NCBI GenBank assembly: GCA_020632915.1
Contig: JACKEP010000029.1
Location: 6,044-70,043, forward strand
DNA length: 64,000 bases
Direction: 5' to 3'
DNA from: Alphaproteobacteria bacterium
GTDB taxonomy: Bacteria; Myxococcota_A; UBA796; GCA-2862545
Shown here: one piece after another, positions 1-8,130 of the stretch
How positions within the stretch are numbered: position 1 is the stretch's first letter
Layout: every line of letters begins with the position of its first letter
Made by a program: the position numbers and the translations under genes
Notes under the pieces: generated by a model
What the model was told of the DNA's origin: nothing
The model's database searches: none
Seen by the model: the letters and a program-made list of their open reading frames with translations, nothing else

Positions 1-1
1 C

Positions 2-214
2 GCGTGGGTGGTGCTCACGGTCGCCTTCTGGACCGACGTCAAGGCCGCCCCCACCCCGATGCTCGGCGTGCGCAGCCTGGCGATGGACGCGTGTCGACGG
101 GCGCTGCGCGACCACGGCTACGTCCTGTCCAACGACACCACCACCGCGATCACGCTCGCGACGCCGACGCCCCTCGACGTCGCCGTGGCCGGCGTCCAGG
201 GGTCCGCTGCCTGA
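2..214 (+). CDS. MscS-family mechanosensitive channel, C-terminal end (partial)
   Basis: The reading frame is open from the first bases of the window and stops at 212-214, so only the last 70 residues are seen. The piece contains VVLTVAFWTD followed by a helix with RRALRDHGY. This matches the cytoplasmic C-terminal domain of small-conductance mechanosensitive channels, where a beta strand ending in W-T/V-D precedes a helix and a final 'G-I/Y-x-x-P/S' strand. MscS proteins release solutes across the inner membrane during hypo-osmotic shock. The membrane part lies outside the window, so the family call rests on this short tail alone. Confidence 0.55.
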   Translation, partial: AWVVLTVAFWTDVKAAPTPMLGVRSLAMDACRRALRDHGYVLSNDTTTAITLATPTPLDVAVAGVQGSAA

Positions 215-221
215 ATTCTAT

Positions 222-252
222 TTGACTGAAATCGTTCATCGAGTCATACGGT
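222..252 (+). promoter_or_regulatory. Promoter and possible operator ahead of the TetR/ABC operon
   Basis: An AT-rich island in an otherwise very GC-rich stretch. TTGACT (222-227) resembles a -35 box. TACGGT (247-252) or CATACG (245-250) could be the -10. TGACT and AGTCA half-sites (223-227, 242-246) flank TGAA/TTCA, giving an imperfect dyad over the promoter, as expected for a TetR autoregulatory operator. The likely transcription start is at or within a few bases of the ATG at 257, so the mRNA may be leaderless. Confidence 0.45.
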
Positions 253-256
253 CGGC

Positions 257-868
257 ATGCCACGTGCCCTGACCGACGATGAGCGCACCCTGGTGCGCGC
301 CCGACTCCTCGACGCTGCCCGCGCACGCTTCGCGCGTCAGGGCATCCGCAAGACGCGCATCGACGAGCTCGCGTCCGACGCCGGCATCGGAAAGGGCACG
401 TTCTACCAGTTCTACGACAGCAAGGAGGCGCTGTTCCTCGACCTGCATCAGGCCGACGAGGGCGCCAGCCAGCAGGCACTCACCGCCGAGCTCGACGCGC
501 TCGCCGGCCAGCCGGCCGCCCGGGTGCGGCGCTTCCTCACCTTCCAGCTCGAGATCCTGCGCGACCACCCGCTGCTCCACTGGCTCGTCGACCCGGGCGA
601 GGTCACGGCGCTGCTGGTGCGGCTCGGGCCCGAGGCGCTGGTCGCCGAGCAGGCCAAGGACGAGGTCTTCTTCCAGGCGCTCGTGCAGCGGATGATCGCG
701 GAGGGCGACGTGCGCGACGACGTCGACGTCCCCGCGGTCGCCGCGCTCGGCCGCGCCCTGTTCGCGCTCCTGCACGATCGGGCCATCCTGGGCGACGCGA
801 TCTTCGACCGCATCGTCGGCACGTTGATCGACGCCCTGGTCGCCCACCTGGCCACGGAGGCCCCATGA
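257..868 (+). CDS. TetR/AcrR-family transcriptional regulator
   Basis: A 203-residue protein. Residues 10-60 form the TetR helix-turn-helix: LLDAARARFARQG, then KTRIDELASDAGIGKGTFYQ and FYDSKEALF, all hallmarks of the family. The remaining helices are the variable ligand-binding and dimerisation domain. The gene overlaps the downstream ABC ATPase by four bases (ATGA), so it is the first gene of an exporter operon and probably represses it until a ligand binds. The promoter immediately upstream contains an imperfect dyad. The ligand cannot be predicted from sequence. Confidence 0.9.
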   Translation: MPRALTDDERTLVRARLLDAARARFARQGIRKTRIDELASDAGIGKGTFYQFYDSKEALFLDLHQADEGASQQALTAELDALAGQPAARVRRFLTFQLEILRDHPLLHWLVDPGEVTALLVRLGPEALVAEQAKDEVFFQALVQRMIAEGDVRDDVDVPAVAALGRALFALLHDRAILGDAIFDRIVGTLIDALVAHLATEAP

Positions 869-1719
869 TCTCCGTCGACGACCTGCGCTTCACGTTCCCC
901 GGCGCGCCCTCTCCCACGCTCCACGGCCTGACCTTCGAGGTCCGACCCGGCGAGGTGTTCGGCTTCCTGGGGCCGTCGGGGGCCGGCAAGTCCACCACCC
1001 AGCGCATCCTCACCGGGCTGCTCCACGGCTTCTCCGGTCGCGTGGCGCTCTTCGACCGCGACGTGCGCACCTGGGGCCGCGACCTGTACCGCCGCATCGG
1101 CGTCGGCTTCGAGACCCCCGCCGTCCACGCCCGACTCACGGCAGCCGAGAACCTGCGCTGGTTCGCGGGCCTGCAGGGGGTCGCCCGCCCCGACGTCGAC
1201 GGGCTCCTCGGTCGCGTGGGCCTGGGCGACGCCGCCGACCAGCGCGTCTCCGAGTTCAGCAAGGGCATGCGCGTGCGGCTCGACCTGTGCCGCGCGCTCG
1301 TACACGACCCGCAGCTGCTGTTTCTCGACGAGCCCACCTCCGGCCTCGACCCGGGGCACGCCCGCACCGTGCGCGACGCCGTGGCCGCGATCCGCGACAG
1401 CGGCCGCACCGTGTTCCTCACCACCCACGACATGGCCGAGGCCACCGAGCTCTGCGACCAGGTGGGCTTCCTCGTCGACGGTCGCCTGGTGGCGGTGGGC
1501 CGGCCCGACGCGCTGATGCGCGCCCACGGCAAGCGACGGGTCGCCGTCACCCATCCCGCCGACGACGGCGATCGGGTCGACCACTTCCCCCTCGACGGCC
1601 TGGCCGACGACGCCGGCTTCCTCGCCACCCTCCGGCGCGGCATCACCGCCATCCACTCCGAGGAGGCCACGCTCGAGCAGGTCTTCCTGGCCGTCACCGG
1701 CCGACGGCTCACCGCATGA
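865..1719 (+). CDS. ABC transporter ATP-binding protein (drug-export type)
   Basis: A 284-residue nucleotide-binding subunit. Visible motifs in order are Walker A GPSGAGKST (about residue 36-44), a degenerate signature EFSKGMRVRLDLC (about 131), Walker B LLFLDEPTSGLD (about 152) and the H-loop TTHDM. An LSGGQ-like sequence is replaced by FSKGM, which is common in CcmA/DrrA-type exporters. GGAGG lies 4 bases before the ATG. The ATG overlaps the TetR stop, and the stop overlaps the next ATG. With two following single-domain permeases, the set matches the three-gene layout of antibiotic exporters such as mycobacterial Rv2688c-Rv2686c. The substrate is unknown. Confidence 0.92.
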   Translation: MISVDDLRFTFPGAPSPTLHGLTFEVRPGEVFGFLGPSGAGKSTTQRILTGLLHGFSGRVALFDRDVRTWGRDLYRRIGVGFETPAVHARLTAAENLRWFAGLQGVARPDVDGLLGRVGLGDAADQRVSEFSKGMRVRLDLCRALVHDPQLLFLDEPTSGLDPGHARTVRDAVAAIRDSGRTVFLTTHDMAEATELCDQVGFLVDGRLVAVGRPDALMRAHGKRRVAVTHPADDGDRVDHFPLDGLADDAGFLATLRRGITAIHSEEATLEQVFLAVTGRRLTA

Positions 1720-2429
1720 GCCCCGCCATCCGCGCGCTCGCCTGGCAGGTCCGCGGCGACCTGACGCTCCAGTGGCGCCACGGCTTCGCCGCCGCCTACG
1801 CCGTGGTCATCGCCACCTACCTGGCGCTGTTCTCGGTGGCCCCCCCGCCCGCGGCGAAGGTGCTCCTGCCGCTGGTGCTCGGCGCCGACACCACCGTGCT
1901 CGGGTTCTTCTTCGTCGGCGGCCTCGTGCTCCTTGAACGCGCCGACCACAGCCTGAAGGCCGTCAGCGTGACGCCGTTGTCCACGGCGGCCTACCTGGGC
2001 AGCAAGGTCGTGTCGCTGGGCGCGCTGTCGCTGGCGGCGTCGCTCGGGCTCGCGCTGCTGTCGGGCCACGGTCACCACCCGGTGCAGCTGCTGCTCGCCG
2101 TCGCGCTGATCTGCCCCCTGTTCGTGCTGCTCGGCGTGATCGTGGTCAGCCGCACGCCCACGGTGAACCGCTACATGGTCTACGCCGGCGTGTTCACCGG
2201 TCCGTTGATGCTGCCGCTGGCCGAGCCGCTGGGCCTGCCGGGCGCAGCGCTCTGGGACTGGACGCCCGCGGGCGCCGCCCTCGACCTGCTCGTGGGGGCC
2301 ACCACCGACGGCATCGACGCCCCCACGGCGCTGCGTGCAGGCTTCGTGCTCGCGGTCGGCCACGCCATCGCCTGGCCGTGGGCCGCGCGCTGGTTCGACC
2401 GCCACGTCGCCGGGAGGGCCGACGCATGA
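1716..2429 (+). CDS. ABC transporter permease, first subunit
   Basis: A 237-residue polytopic membrane protein. An N-terminal amphipathic region (residues 1-25) is followed by about six hydrophobic segments, for example AAYAVVIATYLALFSV and ICPLFVLLGVIVV. The ATG overlaps the stop of the ATPase gene (ATGA), and its own stop overlaps the next ATG in the same way, so the three exporter genes are translationally coupled. Lack of a periplasmic domain and the size fit ABC-2-type permeases of drug and lipid exporters. It presumably pairs with the next gene as a heterodimeric membrane domain. Confidence 0.8.
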   Translation: MSPAIRALAWQVRGDLTLQWRHGFAAAYAVVIATYLALFSVAPPPAAKVLLPLVLGADTTVLGFFFVGGLVLLERADHSLKAVSVTPLSTAAYLGSKVVSLGALSLAASLGLALLSGHGHHPVQLLLAVALICPLFVLLGVIVVSRTPTVNRYMVYAGVFTGPLMLPLAEPLGLPGAALWDWTPAGAALDLLVGATTDGIDAPTALRAGFVLAVGHAIAWPWAARWFDRHVAGRADA

Positions 2430-3124
2430 GCGCCACCACCGCCGTCCTGCGGGGCGAGCTCGCCCTGCTCCGCCGCGACCCGATGGCCCCGGTGGTGCTC
2501 GCGATCGCCTGGCTGCCAGCCCTGCTGGTCCGGTTCGGGTGGGACGAGGCGGTCGCCGCCGCGGCGCCGTGGGTCGACCTCGCCCCGTTCCGCCCGCTGC
2601 TGGCGATGTGGCTGCTCCAGCTGCCGGGCCTGCTGGTGGGCTGGGTGGTCGGCTTCACGCTGCTCGACGAGCGCGACGACGGCGTGCTGCCCGCGATCGC
2701 GGTCTCGCCCTGGGGTCGGCTGCGCTTCGGAGCGCTGCGGAGCCTGTGGGCCATCCTCGGTGGCTTCGTCATCGGCATCGCGTGCGTGCAGGTGGCCGGC
2801 CTCGACGTGCCCGTCGACCGCCTCCTGGCCGGCGCGGCGATGGCCGCCCTCGACGGTCCGGTGTGGGCCGCGCTGCTCCTGGCGCTCGCGTCCGACAAGG
2901 TCGCGGGGCTCGCGCTCACCAAGCTCCTCAACCTGTCGATGCTGGCGCCCGTCGCCTGGGTCGCAGCTCCTGCACCGTGGGGCTGGCTGGCGGCGTGGAT
3001 GCCGACGTTCTGGGTGGGGCCTGCGATCGACGGTCCCTTGGTACCGGCGCTGGTGGGCGGCCTCGTCGTGCACGCGGCGTGGCTCGCGCTGGCCGCGCGG
3101 CTGTTGCGACGCCGGCTGGCGTGA
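2426..3124 (+). CDS. ABC transporter permease, second subunit
   Basis: A 232-residue membrane protein with about six hydrophobic segments. The N-terminus contains RGELALLRRDPMAP, the short cytoplasmic 'R-x-L-x-x-L-x-R-D' lead-in seen in ABC-2 permeases. The chosen ATG overlaps the upstream stop and has GGGAGG 8 bases before it. The protein is paralogous in layout to the preceding permease but shows little obvious identity, so the transporter is probably a heterodimer. It is the last gene of the TetR-regulated operon, with a convergent gene starting 18 bp further on. Confidence 0.8.
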   Translation: MSATTAVLRGELALLRRDPMAPVVLAIAWLPALLVRFGWDEAVAAAAPWVDLAPFRPLLAMWLLQLPGLLVGWVVGFTLLDERDDGVLPAIAVSPWGRLRFGALRSLWAILGGFVIGIACVQVAGLDVPVDRLLAGAAMAALDGPVWAALLLALASDKVAGLALTKLLNLSMLAPVAWVAAPAPWGWLAAWMPTFWVGPAIDGPLVPALVGGLVVHAAWLALAARLLRRRLA

Positions 3125-3142
3125 CCGCCCCTTCGACCCCGC

Positions 3143-3541
3143 TCACCCCACGGCAGCGGCGGCGAGCGCGCCGGTCACCAGCGCCGCCACGCCCAGCATC
3201 ACGAGCAGCCAGCCCACGATCCACTGCACGATCGCCATCACCAGGCCCACGGCTGCGGCCTGGCCGAAGCGCAGCCCGGTGAGCATCGCGCACATCGCCG
3301 ACCACACGACAAAGCCGAAGGCGGTGCCGCACACGCCCACGTCGGCCCCGAACACGATGCCCATCGCGATGGACTGGGCGAGGCCGGCGACCACGACGGT
3401 GACGAGCGCCACGCCCCAGCCGACCTTCTCGTCGGCCACGGCGCGGGCGACCACCCGCAGCAGCGCGGCGGCGAGCACGATCCCGAGCACCCCGAGCACC
3501 CCACCTAACGCCAGCAGGAACAGCGCGGCCAGCACGCCCAT
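3143..3541 (-). CDS. Small four-helix membrane protein, unknown function
   Basis: A 132-residue protein, almost entirely hydrophobic, with four predicted membrane-spanning segments starting at the N-terminus (ALFLLALGGVLGVLGIVLAA). The ATG at 3541 has GGAGG 5 bases upstream. No family motif is recognised. It is convergent with the ABC exporter operon and stands alone in front of the reductase/hydrolase pair on the same strand. The composition and clear ribosome binding site support a real gene, but its role is unknown. Confidence 0.65.
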   Translation of the reverse strand: MGVLAALFLLALGGVLGVLGIVLAAALLRVVARAVADEKVGWGVALVTVVVAGLAQSIAMGIVFGADVGVCGTAFGFVVWSAMCAMLTGLRFGQAAAVGLVMAIVQWIVGWLLVMLGVAALVTGALAAAAVG

Positions 3542-3638
3542 GACGTCCTCCCTCCCACGGCCGGCGCCTCACCGCGTCGGCTCCCACGGCACCTACGGCC
3601 CGGCCACAGTCGCTATTGCCTGACGGCGCCAGAACACG

Positions 3639-4700
3639 TCACGGACCGGATCGGATCGGATCGAGCGTGACGCCGTCGATGCCAGCGAGGAAGTCGACCC
3701 CGAACGCGCGGCTGGGGGTGTGGGCGCCGGGCGCCACGTCGCCGCCGAGCACGCGCGCCACGGCCTCGACGGACGACAGCGCCGTGAACCGGTAGCCCTC
3801 GGGCGTCGACAGGGTGCTCTCCACCCAGCGGCCGTCCGCCGCCTCCGCCCGACCCCACACGTGGCTGATGCCCCGCGCGCGCTGGTCCGCGTCCGGCCCG
3901 GCGATGGTGGCCTCCACCACGCGCTTGAGCAGCCGCTGCACAGGCCCCAGCGCCAGCAGCGGCCCCACGACCGCGCCCGCCTTCATCCACCGCACCGACG
4001 ACCGCGGGAACGCCGCATAGCAGGTGATGTCGGGGATCCCGGTGGTGTGGAAGGCCGTCGACACGTCGCCCCACGGGATCGACACCACGAAGCGCTCCTT
4101 GTCGCCGAGCGGCACCTCGCGCGTGCGCCACGCCGGTGGCACCGCCTGGATGCGACCCCCGATGCGCGCCGCCCCGCCGTGGGGCAGACCCTCCACCGCC
4201 GTCTTGGCCGTCCCCTGGCTCACGCCCCCGCCGAGCCCCGCGAACGCGAGGTGCAGCGCGGTGGCGTCGGGCAGCGCGTCGCCCAGGCGAGCCGCCATCG
4301 TGTCCGTGGGCACCACGTCGAAGCCCACCCCGGGCACGGCCACCACGCCCGCCTCGGCCAGCGCGGCGCCACGCGCGAACACCGCCTCGAACACCCCGAG
4401 CTCGCCGGTGATGTCGAGGTAGGCGGTGCCGGTGCGCAGGCACGCGTCGAGCATCGGACCGCTCGTCGCCGAGAACGGTCCGGCGCAGTGCAGCACCACC
4501 GCCACGCCCTCGAGGTGGCGCGCCGTCGCGGTCACGTCCGACAGGTCGAAGGTGACGTGGGGCAAGCCGAGCCGCGCACCCAGGGCCGCGAGCGCCGGGC
4601 CGTTGCGACCGGCGAGCACCGGCGCCATGCCGCGGGCGACGGCCTCCTCGGCGCAGAGCTGGCCGGTGTAGCCGTTGGCTCCGTAGATCATCCAGGACAC
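3639..4700 (-). CDS. Saccharopine dehydrogenase-like / trans-acting enoyl reductase family protein
   Basis: A 353-residue NAD(P)-dependent oxidoreductase. Near the N-terminus lies the Rossmann motif IYGANGYTG, followed by GRN, then HCAGPF and YLDITGE, all typical of the saccharopine-dehydrogenase-like family that includes mycobacterial trans-acting enoyl reductases and eukaryotic SCCPDH. A GTG start at 4700 is preferred because GGAGGA lies 6 bases before it; a GTG at 4706 overlaps the upstream stop. It is the second gene of a pair behind a secreted alpha/beta-hydrolase. The substrate is probably a lipid or acyl intermediate, but that is inference from the family. Confidence 0.8.
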   Translation of the reverse strand: MSWMIYGANGYTGQLCAEEAVARGMAPVLAGRNGPALAALGARLGLPHVTFDLSDVTATARHLEGVAVVLHCAGPFSATSGPMLDACLRTGTAYLDITGELGVFEAVFARGAALAEAGVVAVPGVGFDVVPTDTMAARLGDALPDATALHLAFAGLGGGVSQGTAKTAVEGLPHGGAARIGGRIQAVPPAWRTREVPLGDKERFVVSIPWGDVSTAFHTTGIPDITCYAAFPRSSVRWMKAGAVVGPLLALGPVQRLLKRVVEATIAGPDADQRARGISHVWGRAEAADGRWVESTLSTPEGYRFTALSSVEAVARVLGGDVAPGAHTPSRAFGVDFLAGIDGVTLDPIRSGP

Positions 4701-4702
4701 GG

Positions 4703-6751
4703 TCACTCCTCCGTCTCGGGGGGCTGGGGACAGGCGCCGGAGGCGTCGGTGCCGTCGGGCACGAGCGGCTGGTCGGTGAGCAGGCCCTGCAGGAAGCAGG
4801 CGACCTGGCGGTGGGGCTCGTCGCGCTGGAAGAAGACCTCGTGGCCGTCCTCGATGCCGTCCTCCGGGTGCTGCACGACCACGGCGGTCACGTTGCGCTC
4901 GCCCGCCACCGTGACGTTGAGCCCCGCAGGCAGCGGCACCGACCGTCCGCCCACCAGCGGCAACACCTCGGTGAGCGAGCGGAACGAGGGCGCGGCCTCG
5001 GCGTCGATCGCCGGCCCCGCCAGGTCGAGCCCGAGGGACAGCGACGACGCATTCGCGATCGGCGGCAGGATGTAGTTGTCGACCAGCCCCTGCACCATGA
5101 GCACGTGGCGTGCCTCGTCGGGCTCGGCGTCGCGCACCAGCCGACCCGCGTACATCGGCGGGTCCGCCGGCTCGCCCGCCCACTGCAGCAGCGTCAGCAC
5201 CGGGTGGAACGGGTCGATGGCGTCGAGCTGCTCGTGCAGCATCGTGGCCGCGATGGGGCGGACCTCCAGCGGCTTGCGCTTGTAGACCACGTTGTCGATC
5301 CAGCTGCCGCCCGCACCCGACAGCAGGAGCGCGCCGTAGCGGGCGTCCCCGGCGGCAGCGAGCGGCGCGATGGTGGCGCCCATGGAGTGCCCGAGCAGGG
5401 CGAGGTGGTCGACGTCGAAGCGGATCGGCGTCCGGATGTCGTCGGGCAGGCCCTCGCACCCGCCGCCCACCATCGTCAGGCCCTGCAGCAGGTTCGGCAG
5501 CAGCGCCAGCTCCAGCGCCGACTGGCGCAGGTTGTCGCGCAGGGCGACGGGGTTGGCGACGTTGAAGATCAGGAACTGCTCGTCCGCACCCGTGGTGTTG
5601 CGCACGCCGCCGAGCGGGCCGTCGACCTGCACGCCGGCCCAGCCCACACGGGCGAACGTGGCCGCGTAGCCGGTGCCCGGGACGTCCTCGCCAGGGGTGG
5701 TGCGCGGGCCGCGGTCGACGAGGGGTCGGTCGCCACCGCCACCCGTGCGGATGAACACCACCGTGGGGTAGGCCACCGGCACGGGCGGGCCCTTCGGCAC
5801 CGTGATCAGCATCCGCGCGCTCTCGGTGCGCTGCACGACGAGCCGATCGTCGTCCCAGGTGAAGCCGCCGCCTTCGGTGGTGTAGGGCGGCTCGCCGGAC
5901 TGGAACACCGGCACCACCACGTTGGCCTCGTAGACGCAGTAGTCGTCGTAGCTCTCGATCAGGCGCGGCGATCGCGACAGGCGCATGCCCCCCTCGCCCC
6001 GCGCCGCGACCACGATGTCCTTCCACTCCCGGATCGGGCGGCTCGTGGTGAACACGGTGAGACCGGCCACGGTGTCGAGGCCCACGCCCTGCGCCGCGAG
6101 CACGTCGACGGCGGCCGCGTACTGATCGGTGACGTCGGCACGCCAGCCCGACGGCCGCTCGCCCTGGAGCAGGGCCGAGATCGCGGGCGCCGGTGCGAGC
6201 GCGTGCCCGTCGACGGCCCCCAGGTCCCGGGTGACCACCAGCGCGAAGCGTCGGCGGGGCGGCAGCGGCACGCCCTGCAGCGGGAGCGCGACCACGGCGT
6301 GGGCCGGGCCGTAGACGGTGGCCTCGTCGCGCACCACCACCTCGATCGGGTAGCGCGCGCCCTGGCCCTCGGGGTCCTCGTCGACATCGACCAGGAAGAC
6401 CTTCGCCGCCGGGGTCACAGACGCCGCGAGGTCCGGCAGGCCGGCCGGGTCGACCGGAGCCTCGAACGGCACGTAGATCGCGCCGGACGTGGCCCACCCC
6501 TGCACCTGCTGGTCGACCATGCCCACGAGGGTGTCGACGAGCGGGATGGCGTCGGGGTTGGGGAAGGCCGCCACGTCGACGCGGCGGCTGTCGACGTCCA
6601 CCCGCTGGTCGCCGGGGAAAGGCGACGCCCAGAAGCCGGCGGTCACGTCGAACACGGCGTGGTCGGCGTCGGGGTCGGCGTCGCCGAACGGATCGACGGG
6701 TCCGGGGGTGCAGGCCAGGGCCAGGCCGGTGACGAGGAGGTGTGCGCGCAT
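4703..6751 (-). CDS. Secreted alpha/beta-hydrolase lipoprotein
   Basis: A 682-residue lipoprotein. The start at 6751 gives a short lipoprotein signal ending in LALAC (Cys14). The middle of the chain contains LALLGHSMGATIAPLAAA, the nucleophile elbow G-H-S-M-G of an alpha/beta-hydrolase, and the region after it (VQGLVDNYILPP) could supply the acid. A long N-terminal part (about 350 residues) resembles the 'virginiamycin/bacterial lipase-like' lead-in domain of large myxobacterial secreted hydrolases. The stop at 4703 is two bases from the start of the reductase gene, so the two are probably co-translated. Substrate unknown; an esterase or lipase is the likely activity. Confidence 0.75.
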   Translation of the reverse strand: MRAHLLVTGLALACTPGPVDPFGDADPDADHAVFDVTAGFWASPFPGDQRVDVDSRRVDVAAFPNPDAIPLVDTLVGMVDQQVQGWATSGAIYVPFEAPVDPAGLPDLAASVTPAAKVFLVDVDEDPEGQGARYPIEVVVRDEATVYGPAHAVVALPLQGVPLPPRRRFALVVTRDLGAVDGHALAPAPAISALLQGERPSGWRADVTDQYAAAVDVLAAQGVGLDTVAGLTVFTTSRPIREWKDIVVAARGEGGMRLSRSPRLIESYDDYCVYEANVVVPVFQSGEPPYTTEGGGFTWDDDRLVVQRTESARMLITVPKGPPVPVAYPTVVFIRTGGGGDRPLVDRGPRTTPGEDVPGTGYAATFARVGWAGVQVDGPLGGVRNTTGADEQFLIFNVANPVALRDNLRQSALELALLPNLLQGLTMVGGGCEGLPDDIRTPIRFDVDHLALLGHSMGATIAPLAAAGDARYGALLLSGAGGSWIDNVVYKRKPLEVRPIAATMLHEQLDAIDPFHPVLTLLQWAGEPADPPMYAGRLVRDAEPDEARHVLMVQGLVDNYILPPIANASSLSLGLDLAGPAIDAEAAPSFRSLTEVLPLVGGRSVPLPAGLNVTVAGERNVTAVVVQHPEDGIEDGHEVFFQRDEPHRQVACFLQGLLTDQPLVPDGTDASGACPQPPETEE

Positions 6752-6798
6752 GTCCGCTCCCGGCGCGCAGCCTAGCGCACCACGCTGTGAGACGACGG

Positions 6799-7026
6799 AT
6801 GCACGACGAAGACCGCGACCCACCCGACCGCCCCGACGCCGATCGCCCCGCCCCCACCGGGCTCACCGGCCTGTTCGAGCGCCTCGTCGCCGTGATGGTG
6901 GGCCTGTGGGCGGCGCTGATCGTCGGGGTGTTCGGCGCGCTGTTCGAGGGGCTGCGGCGCGCGCTGGGCGGTTCGCCCCACGAGCCCGACGGCGCGGACG
7001 CCGCAGACGACGAGCGCGACCGCTAG
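6799..7026 (+). CDS. Small single-pass membrane protein
   Basis: A 75-residue protein: an acidic, Pro/Asp-rich N-terminus, one hydrophobic helix (LVAVMVGLWAALIVGVFGAL) and an acidic C-terminus. The frame is open further upstream, but this ATG (or a GTG at 6787) gives a sensible product, and no strong ribosome binding site is visible. Its last four bases overlap the end of the convergent OmpA-like gene. It is weakly supported as a coding gene; the amphipathic design is reminiscent of small envelope proteins. Confidence 0.45.
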   Translation: MHDEDRDPPDRPDADRPAPTGLTGLFERLVAVMVGLWAALIVGVFGALFEGLRRALGGSPHEPDGADAADDERDR

Positions 7027-8033
7027 AGCTTGCGCCAGGCCGCCTTCGGCACGTGGGTCGACGGCGCCGGCGTGTCGGCCGCCAGCAGGTAGATCGCCCG
7101 CCGGTTGCGCGCCTCGTCCACCTCGTCGCCGGTGGCCACGGCGGGCACCGACTCGCCGAAACCCTGGTACCAGATGGCCCCGGGGAAGCCCCGACCGCGG
7201 AACCAGGCGGCGATGCTGCGGGCGCGGCGGTCGGACAGGGACTGGTTGGACGCGGCGTCGCCGACGGTGTCGGTGTAGCCGGCCACGTACAGCTGGATGG
7301 GGATGTCGCTGCCGTACAGATCAACCACGCGCACCACGTCGGCCCAGGCCGTCTCGAGCTTGCCGACCTGATCGTCGGCGATCACGTCGCTGCCGGTGGC
7401 GAACACGACGTCCTCGTGGGGGATGCTGTACGACCAGGGGCGAAGCTCCAGCTCGGAGGTGAAGCCGTTGTCGTCGGCCGCCTCCACCACGAGCCGGATC
7501 ACCTCGCGGCCCTGGGCGTCCCACGCGAGCTTGAGGTGGAGCGGGTCGGAGACGTCGGCCCCGGTCTGGTCGAGCTGCGCCCCCTTGGGCCCGTAGACGG
7601 TGACCCGCGCCTTCGACACCGGCCGCGTGGCGTGCACCACCGCCGTGCCGTGCGCCAGATCGATGTCGGCCAGCGTCGACGACAGCGACAGCAGCGGCAG
7701 GCAGGCGACGTCGACGTCGAAGCCCGTGGACCCCGACGCCCCGTTGCTCTGGTCGAAGTCGACCTCGACGTGGCAGTGGTGGTTGCCCTCGGGCAGCCCC
7801 TCGAACCGCAGCTCGACGGTGGACCGCGCCGACACGTCACGCGACAGGCGCCAGGAGCGCCCGCTGCACGTGGCGGTGGCCGACAGGTGCCCGCTGTCGC
7901 CGGCGTGGAAGATCACCCGCGCCTCGTCCTGGCCGTAGACGACCGTCCGCACCGCCTCGAAGGACAGCGGCTCGTCGGCGCGCGCAGCCCCGCCCAGCCA
8001 CAGCGTCGCCCACAGGGAAAGCAGCATGGTCAT
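7023..8033 (-). CDS. OmpA-family peptidoglycan-binding outer-membrane protein
   Basis: A 336-residue exported protein. A signal peptide (MLLSLWATLWLGGAARA) is followed by about 190 residues without a clear family, with a conserved-looking pair of beta domains. Residues 215-325 form an OmpA-like domain: FATGSDVI, VAGYTDTVGD, then NQSLSDRRARSIAAWF and a final NRRAIYL. The D-x-x-R pair that binds diaminopimelate in OmpA domains is visible in SLSDRRA. The protein should tether the outer membrane to peptidoglycan from the periplasm. Starts at 8033 and 8027 are both possible; each has a GAGG sequence nearby. Confidence 0.88.
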   Translation of the reverse strand: MTMLLSLWATLWLGGAARADEPLSFEAVRTVVYGQDEARVIFHAGDSGHLSATATCSGRSWRLSRDVSARSTVELRFEGLPEGNHHCHVEVDFDQSNGASGSTGFDVDVACLPLLSLSSTLADIDLAHGTAVVHATRPVSKARVTVYGPKGAQLDQTGADVSDPLHLKLAWDAQGREVIRLVVEAADDNGFTSELELRPWSYSIPHEDVVFATGSDVIADDQVGKLETAWADVVRVVDLYGSDIPIQLYVAGYTDTVGDAASNQSLSDRRARSIAAWFRGRGFPGAIWYQGFGESVPAVATGDEVDEARNRRAIYLLAADTPAPSTHVPKAAWRKL

Positions 8034-8094
8034 CCTCGGCCCTCGCGCGTCCGACAATCGTGACGGCACGGATGCGCCGTCTCCTGCGATGTTC

Positions 8095-8100
8095 TACCCT
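8095..8100 (+). promoter_or_regulatory. Candidate -10 element for the DUF4215 surface-protein gene
   Basis: TACCCT lies 30 bases before the ATG at 8131, with a T-rich TGTTC directly before it. It fits a TANNNT pattern that recurs ahead of many genes here. No convincing -35 box is seen. Confidence 0.3.
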
Positions 8101-8130
8101 GCCTGTCCCGGTTCGACCCAGGTGCCCCCG